Assembly (NCBI RefSeq): GCF_004348345.1
Contig: NZ_SMJZ01000033.1
Location: 1 to 52,933 of the forward strand
Direction: 5' to 3'
DNA from: Nonomuraea longispora
GTDB lineage: Bacteria > Actinomycetota > Actinomycetes > Streptosporangiales > Streptosporangiaceae
Length of the DNA stretch: 52,933 bases
Shown: in pieces, positions 49,640-52,933 of the stretch
Position numbering within the stretch: the first letter of the stretch is position 1
Layout: every line of letters starts with the position of its first letter
Made by a program: the position numbers and the translations under genes
The notes under the pieces: model-generated
Seen by the model: only the letters and a program-made list of their open reading frames with translations
The model's database searches: none
What the model was told of the DNA's origin: nothing

Positions 49640-52330
49640 TCAGTGGCCGGCGTCCTCCCAGGTGCGCCCGACGCCCACGGAAACCTCCAGCGGCACGCGC
49701 AGGTGGTAGGCGGCGTTCATCTGGTCGCACACGAGCTGCGTGAGCGGCTCAAGCTCGCCGGGCGCCACCTCGAACACCAGCTCGTCGTGGACCTGCAGCA
49801 ACATCCGGGAGGCCAGCCCCTCCTCGCCGAGCGCCTGCCGGACGTGGAGCATGGCGACCTTGATGATGTCGGCCGCCGAACCCTGGATGGGAGCGTTGAG
49901 CGCCATGCGCTCGGCCATCTCACGGCGCTGACGGTTGTCGCTGGTCAGGTCGGGGAGGTAGCGGCGGCGGCCCATGATGGTCTCGGTGTAGCCGTCGGCG
50001 CGGGCCTGCTGGACGATGGCGTGCAGGAAGTCGCGCACGCCGCCGAACTCGGTGAAGTATTCCTCCTTCAGCGCCCGTGCCTCGGCCACCGGGATGTTGA
50101 GCTGCTGGGCGAGCCCGAAGTCGGACAGGCCGTAGGCCAGGCCGTAGTTCATCGCCTTGATGCGGGCGCGCAGCTCGCCGTCGATCTGCTCGGGCGGCAG
50201 GTCGAACACCCTCGCGGCGGTGGCCTGGTGGAAGTCGTGACCCGACTCGAACGCCTCGATCAGCGACTCATCGCCCGACAGGTGGGCCATGATGCGCAGC
50301 TCGATCTGGCTGTAGTCGGCCGTCAGCAGCGTCTCGTAGCCCTCGCCGACCACGAAGCCCTGCCGGATGCGGCGACCCTCCGCGGTGCGGATCGGGATGT
50401 TCTGCAGGTTGGGCTTCTCCGACGACAGCCGGCCCGTGGCGGCCATGGTCTGGTTGAACGTGGTGTGGACGCGCCCGTCGTCGGCGATCTCCTTGATCAG
50501 GCCCTCGACGGTGATGCGGAGCCTGGCCTGGTCGCGGTGGCGCAGCATGATGGTGGGCAGCTCGTGCTCGGTCTGGGTGGCCAGCCAGGCGAGCTGGTCG
50601 GCGTCGGTGCTCCAGCCGGTCTTGATCTTCTTCGTCTTGGGCAGGTTGAGCCGGACGAAGAGGATCTCCTGCAGCTGCTTGGGCGAGCCGAGGTTGAACT
50701 GCTCGCCGACCGAGCGGTGCGCCTCTTCGACGGCGTGCTTGACGGCGGCGCCGAACTCGGCCTCCAGGCCCGCGAAGTATTCGCTGTCGACGGCGATGCC
50801 GGCGCGCTCCATCTCGGCCAGCACCGACAGCAGCGGCAGCTCCACGTCGGCCAGGAGCTGGGTGCCGCCCCTGCCTTCGAGGAAGGTCTCCAGGGATTCG
50901 GCCAGCTCGCGCACGGCGTGGGCGCGCAGCGCGAGGTCCTTGGCCGGGGCGTCCTCGTCGTCGCCGAACAGCGCGGCCTGGCCGTTGGACTCCTCCTCGG
51001 CGCGCAGGTCGCGGTTGAGGTAGCGCCTGGCGAGGTCTTCCAGGGCGAACGTGCGCTGTCCCGGCATCGCGAGGTAGGCGGCCAGCGCGGTGTCGCAGCT
51101 CAGGCCGCGCAGCTCCATGCCCTGCGCCCAGAGGGCCAGGATGGGGCCCTTGGCGTCGTGGACGGCCTTGGGGTGGGCGTCGTCGCCCAGCCAGGCGCGC
51201 AGGGCCGTCTCGTCGGCCTCGGTGAGCTTGACGGGGTCGATGTAGGCGGCCGTGCCGTCGGGCGAGGCGATGGCGATGCCCTCGATGCGCCCGCGGCCGC
51301 TGCCGTAGACGCCCCTGAACGCCAGGCCCGTGCGGCCGGCGGGCAACGCCGACAGCCAGCCCGCGACGCGGTCGGGGCCGAGCAGCACGGTCTCCACCTC
51401 GAAGCCCTGCTCGGGCTCCTGCTCGCCCGTGCCGAGCACCTTGAACACGCGCTCGCGCAGCTCGCCGCGGATCTGCAGCGTGTCGAACAGTTTGTTGATC
51501 TCCTCGCGCTCCCACGTGCCCTGCGTGAGCTCGCCGGGACCGACCTCGATCGGGACGTCGCGCAGCAGCTCGGTGAGCCGCCGGTTCATCAGCACCTGGG
51601 CGACGTGCTCGCGCAGCTTGTCGCCGACCTTGCCCTTGACCTCGTCGACCCGGTCGACCAGCGCGGTCAGCGAGCCGAACTCGCGCACCCACTTGGCCGC
51701 CGTCTTCTCCCCCACGCTGGGAATGCTCAGCAGGTTGTCGCTGGGGTCGCCGCGCAGCGCAGCGAAGTCGGGGTATTGCGCGGGGGTCAGGCCGTATTTC
51801 TCCTGCACCGCCTCGGGCGTGAACCTCGTCATGTCGCTGATGCCGCGCCGGGTCATCAGGACGGTGACGTTGTCGTCGACCAGCTGGAGCGCGTCGCGGT
51901 CGCCGGTGACGATCAGGACGTTCATGTCCTGCGCGGAGGCCCGGGTGGCCAGGGTCGCGATGAGGTCGTCGGCCTCGAAGCCGGCCTTGGACAGCCGCGG
52001 GATGCGCAGCGTGTCGAGCAGCTCGAAGATGAGCTGCATCTGCCCGCGGAAGTCCTCGGGCGTCTCGCTCCTGTTGGCCTTGTAGTCGGAGTATTCCTCA
52101 TGGCGGAACGTCGGCTCCGACCTGTCGAAGGCCACCGCCACGTGGGTCGGCTGCTCGTCGCGCAGGATGTTGGTCAACATCGAGGTGAACCCGTAGACCG
52201 CCTCGGTGTGCTGACCGTCGGTGGTCATCAGGTTGGCGTCCTTGAGCGCGTAGAACGCGCGATAGGCCAGGGAATGCCCGTCAAGCAGCAGCAGGCACGG
52301 GCGGCTGGGGGTCACTTCACTCTTCGGCAC
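49640..52330 (-). CDS. polA: DNA polymerase I
   Basis: An 896-residue repair polymerase. The 5'-nuclease domain (about 1-300) has LLLLDGHSLAYRAFYAL, FDRSEPTFRHEEY, GFEADDLIATLA and VTGDRDALQLV with metal acids. The middle domain lacks the proofreading DxE and later motifs (HDAKGPILALWAQG in place of the Exo II form), so 3'-5' exonuclease is inactive, as in mycobacterial PolA. Polymerase motifs are intact: A (LLTADYSQIELRIMAHLSG), B (RARIKAMNYGLAYG), C (LLQVHDELVFEV). The GTG start is divergent from the thioesterase gene. Confidence 0.97.
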   Translation of the reverse strand: MPKSEVTPSRPCLLLLDGHSLAYRAFYALKDANLMTTDGQHTEAVYGFTSMLTNILRDEQPTHVAVAFDRSEPTFRHEEYSDYKANRSETPEDFRGQMQLIFELLDTLRIPRLSKAGFEADDLIATLATRASAQDMNVLIVTGDRDALQLVDDNVTVLMTRRGISDMTRFTPEAVQEKYGLTPAQYPDFAALRGDPSDNLLSIPSVGEKTAAKWVREFGSLTALVDRVDEVKGKVGDKLREHVAQVLMNRRLTELLRDVPIEVGPGELTQGTWEREEINKLFDTLQIRGELRERVFKVLGTGEQEPEQGFEVETVLLGPDRVAGWLSALPAGRTGLAFRGVYGSGRGRIEGIAIASPDGTAAYIDPVKLTEADETALRAWLGDDAHPKAVHDAKGPILALWAQGMELRGLSCDTALAAYLAMPGQRTFALEDLARRYLNRDLRAEEESNGQAALFGDDEDAPAKDLALRAHAVRELAESLETFLEGRGGTQLLADVELPLLSVLAEMERAGIAVDSEYFAGLEAEFGAAVKHAVEEAHRSVGEQFNLGSPKQLQEILFVRLNLPKTKKIKTGWSTDADQLAWLATQTEHELPTIMLRHRDQARLRITVEGLIKEIADDGRVHTTFNQTMAATGRLSSEKPNLQNIPIRTAEGRRIRQGFVVGEGYETLLTADYSQIELRIMAHLSGDESLIEAFESGHDFHQATAARVFDLPPEQIDGELRARIKAMNYGLAYGLSDFGLAQQLNIPVAEARALKEEYFTEFGGVRDFLHAIVQQARADGYTETIMGRRRYLPDLTSDNRQRREMAERMALNAPIQGSAADIIKVAMLHVRQALGEEGLASRMLLQVHDELVFEVAPGELEPLTQLVCDQMNAAYHLRVPLEVSVGVGRTWEDAGH

Positions 52331-52392
52331 ACCCGCAGCCTAGTCTGCGTCTGCGACAGAAAACCCGAGCTCGGAAGAGTGGAGACGTCCCT

Positions 52393-52806
52393 TTGACACA
52401 GACCAATCCCATGGACGTAGCGATGGTCGCCGACATGCACGCGGGCACGCTTCCCGAGCGGATGGGCATCGAGTTTCTCGAGGCCACGCCCGAGCGCGTG
52501 TCCGGCCGGATGCCGGTCGAGGGCAACACGCAGCCGTACGGACTGCTGCACGGCGGCGCGTCCGTGGTGCTGGCCGAGACCCTGGGCTCGGTGGCGGCGG
52601 CGATCCACGCCGGCCCCGGCCGCATCGCCGTGGGCATCGAGATCAGCGCCACCCACCACCGCTCCGCGAGCTCCGGCCACGTGACCGGCGTCGCGACCCG
52701 GTTGCACGCCGGCCGGACGCTGGCGACGTACGACATCGAGATCAGCGACGAGCAGGGGCGTCGGGTCTGCACCTCTCGCCTCACCTGCATACTGCGCGAC
52801 CGCTGA
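52393..52806 (+). CDS. PaaI-family hotdog thioesterase
   Basis: A 137-residue acyl-CoA thioesterase of the hotdog fold. GRMPVEGNTQPYGLLHGGAS is the central helix entry with HGG, followed by VVLAETLGSVAAAI and GIEISATHHRSASSGHVTGV. The catalytic acid of 4-HBT/PaaI-type enzymes lies in the AET helix. A TTG start at 52393 with GGAGA eight bases upstream is preferred; ATG 52411 is an alternative. It is divergent from polA, a neighbour pair I recognise from other actinobacteria. Substrate unknown (phenylacetyl- or menaquinone-pathway CoA esters are typical). Confidence 0.9.
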   Translation: MTQTNPMDVAMVADMHAGTLPERMGIEFLEATPERVSGRMPVEGNTQPYGLLHGGASVVLAETLGSVAAAIHAGPGRIAVGIEISATHHRSASSGHVTGVATRLHAGRTLATYDIEISDEQGRRVCTSRLTCILRDR

Positions 52807-52809
52807 CCT

Positions 52810-52823
52810 CGGCTATTCAGCCG
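52810..52823 (+). terminator. Short hairpin after the thioesterase gene
   Basis: CGGCT (52810-52814) and AGCCG (52819-52823) with an ATTC loop, 4 bases past the stop and followed by AATTTC. A weak terminator candidate. Confidence 0.4.
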
Positions 52824-52852
52824 GAATTTCACTCCGAAGATCGATAAATGAA

Positions 52853-52921
52853 GAAGGTGCCTCCGACCTGCGATGATCTGACTGCTTAGATCAAGACATC
52901 GCACAGAACGGACGCACCTTC
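52853..52921. repeat. Long imperfect inverted repeat at the window edge
   Basis: Arms GAAGGTGC (52853-52860), TCCG (52862-52865) and TGCGATG (52869-52875) pair in register with CATCGCA (52897-52903), CGGA (52909-52912) and GCACCTTC (52914-52921); the loop itself contains GATCT...AGATC. The A/T-richer character and outer repeat suggest a mobile-element end or an intergenic dyad. No transposase is visible inside the window. Confidence 0.55.
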
Positions 52922-52933
52922 CGGGTGAACGGT

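Noticed and set aside
49562..52396. 944-codon open frame antisense to polA
   Set aside because: It mirrors the G/C-third bias of polA, has no recognisable domains, and polA has all family motifs.

Overview
The window is high-GC DNA with strong G/C third positions, many GTG starts and four-base GTGA overlaps, from an actinobacterium. Gene content and order (pyrG-NUDIX-xerD, parA-scpA-scpB-rluB-aroH-tyrA ... cmk-der, and polA ... rpsA ... coaE ... uvrB) match conserved actinobacterial chromosomal segments. My best guess is a filamentous member of Streptosporangiales (Nonomuraea-like); that is inference, with no rRNA here to confirm it. I see no complete mobile element, tRNA, rRNA or CRISPR array.

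Layout. 1-5070: end of a probable mce locus (Mce-associated membrane protein), a 4'-phosphopantetheinyl transferase, a tiny membrane protein, a cation diffusion facilitator divergent from a MarR regulator, and a lipoprotein/MFS pair that looks like mycobacterial lprG-p55. 5095-6660: an archaeal-type aspartyl-tRNA synthetase behind a T-box riboswitch with an Asp (GAC) specifier and a translational (Shine-Dalgarno sequestering) read-out. 6667-15653 (minus strand): der, cmk, tyrA, aroH, rluB, interrupted at 8.8-12.0 kb by an accessory patch (a frameshifted relic, DHFR-like reductase with divergent TetR, glycosyltransferase, DUF2795 protein, small ORF). 15650-21760 (minus): scpB, scpA, parA, then xerD, NUDIX hydrolase, pyrG. 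21832-32647: metabolic and accessory genes, including a GntR regulator, a FAD/GcvT demethylating-type dehydrogenase and a choline-kinase-like enzyme that share a palindromic GntR/HutC operator, plus a RIO-type kinase. 32758-39000: uvrB, then a small XRE regulator divergent from two SPFH (stomatin/flotillin-like) proteins and a Spo0M arrestin-fold protein. 38997-46560: methyltransferase, TetR/SDR pair, GH43 secreted glycosidase, coaE, GNAT, secreted tripeptidase-type hydrolase and an epoxide-hydrolase pseudogene. 46671-52933: rpsA with a clear promoter and terminator, a polysaccharide deacetylase, polA, a hotdog thioesterase, and a long imperfect inverted repeat at the right edge.

How the parts fit. 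The backbone genes serve replication, chromosome segregation, ribosome function, repair, CTP and tyrosine synthesis. The most unusual elements are the Asp T-box controlling a second-type AspRS, the XRE/SPFH/SPFH/Spo0M membrane locus, and the RluB enzyme carrying a very long Arg/Gly/Asp/Glu repeat arm. Several genes have a -10 hexamer 5-8 bases before the start codon, suggesting leaderless mRNAs, and this was used to choose starts.
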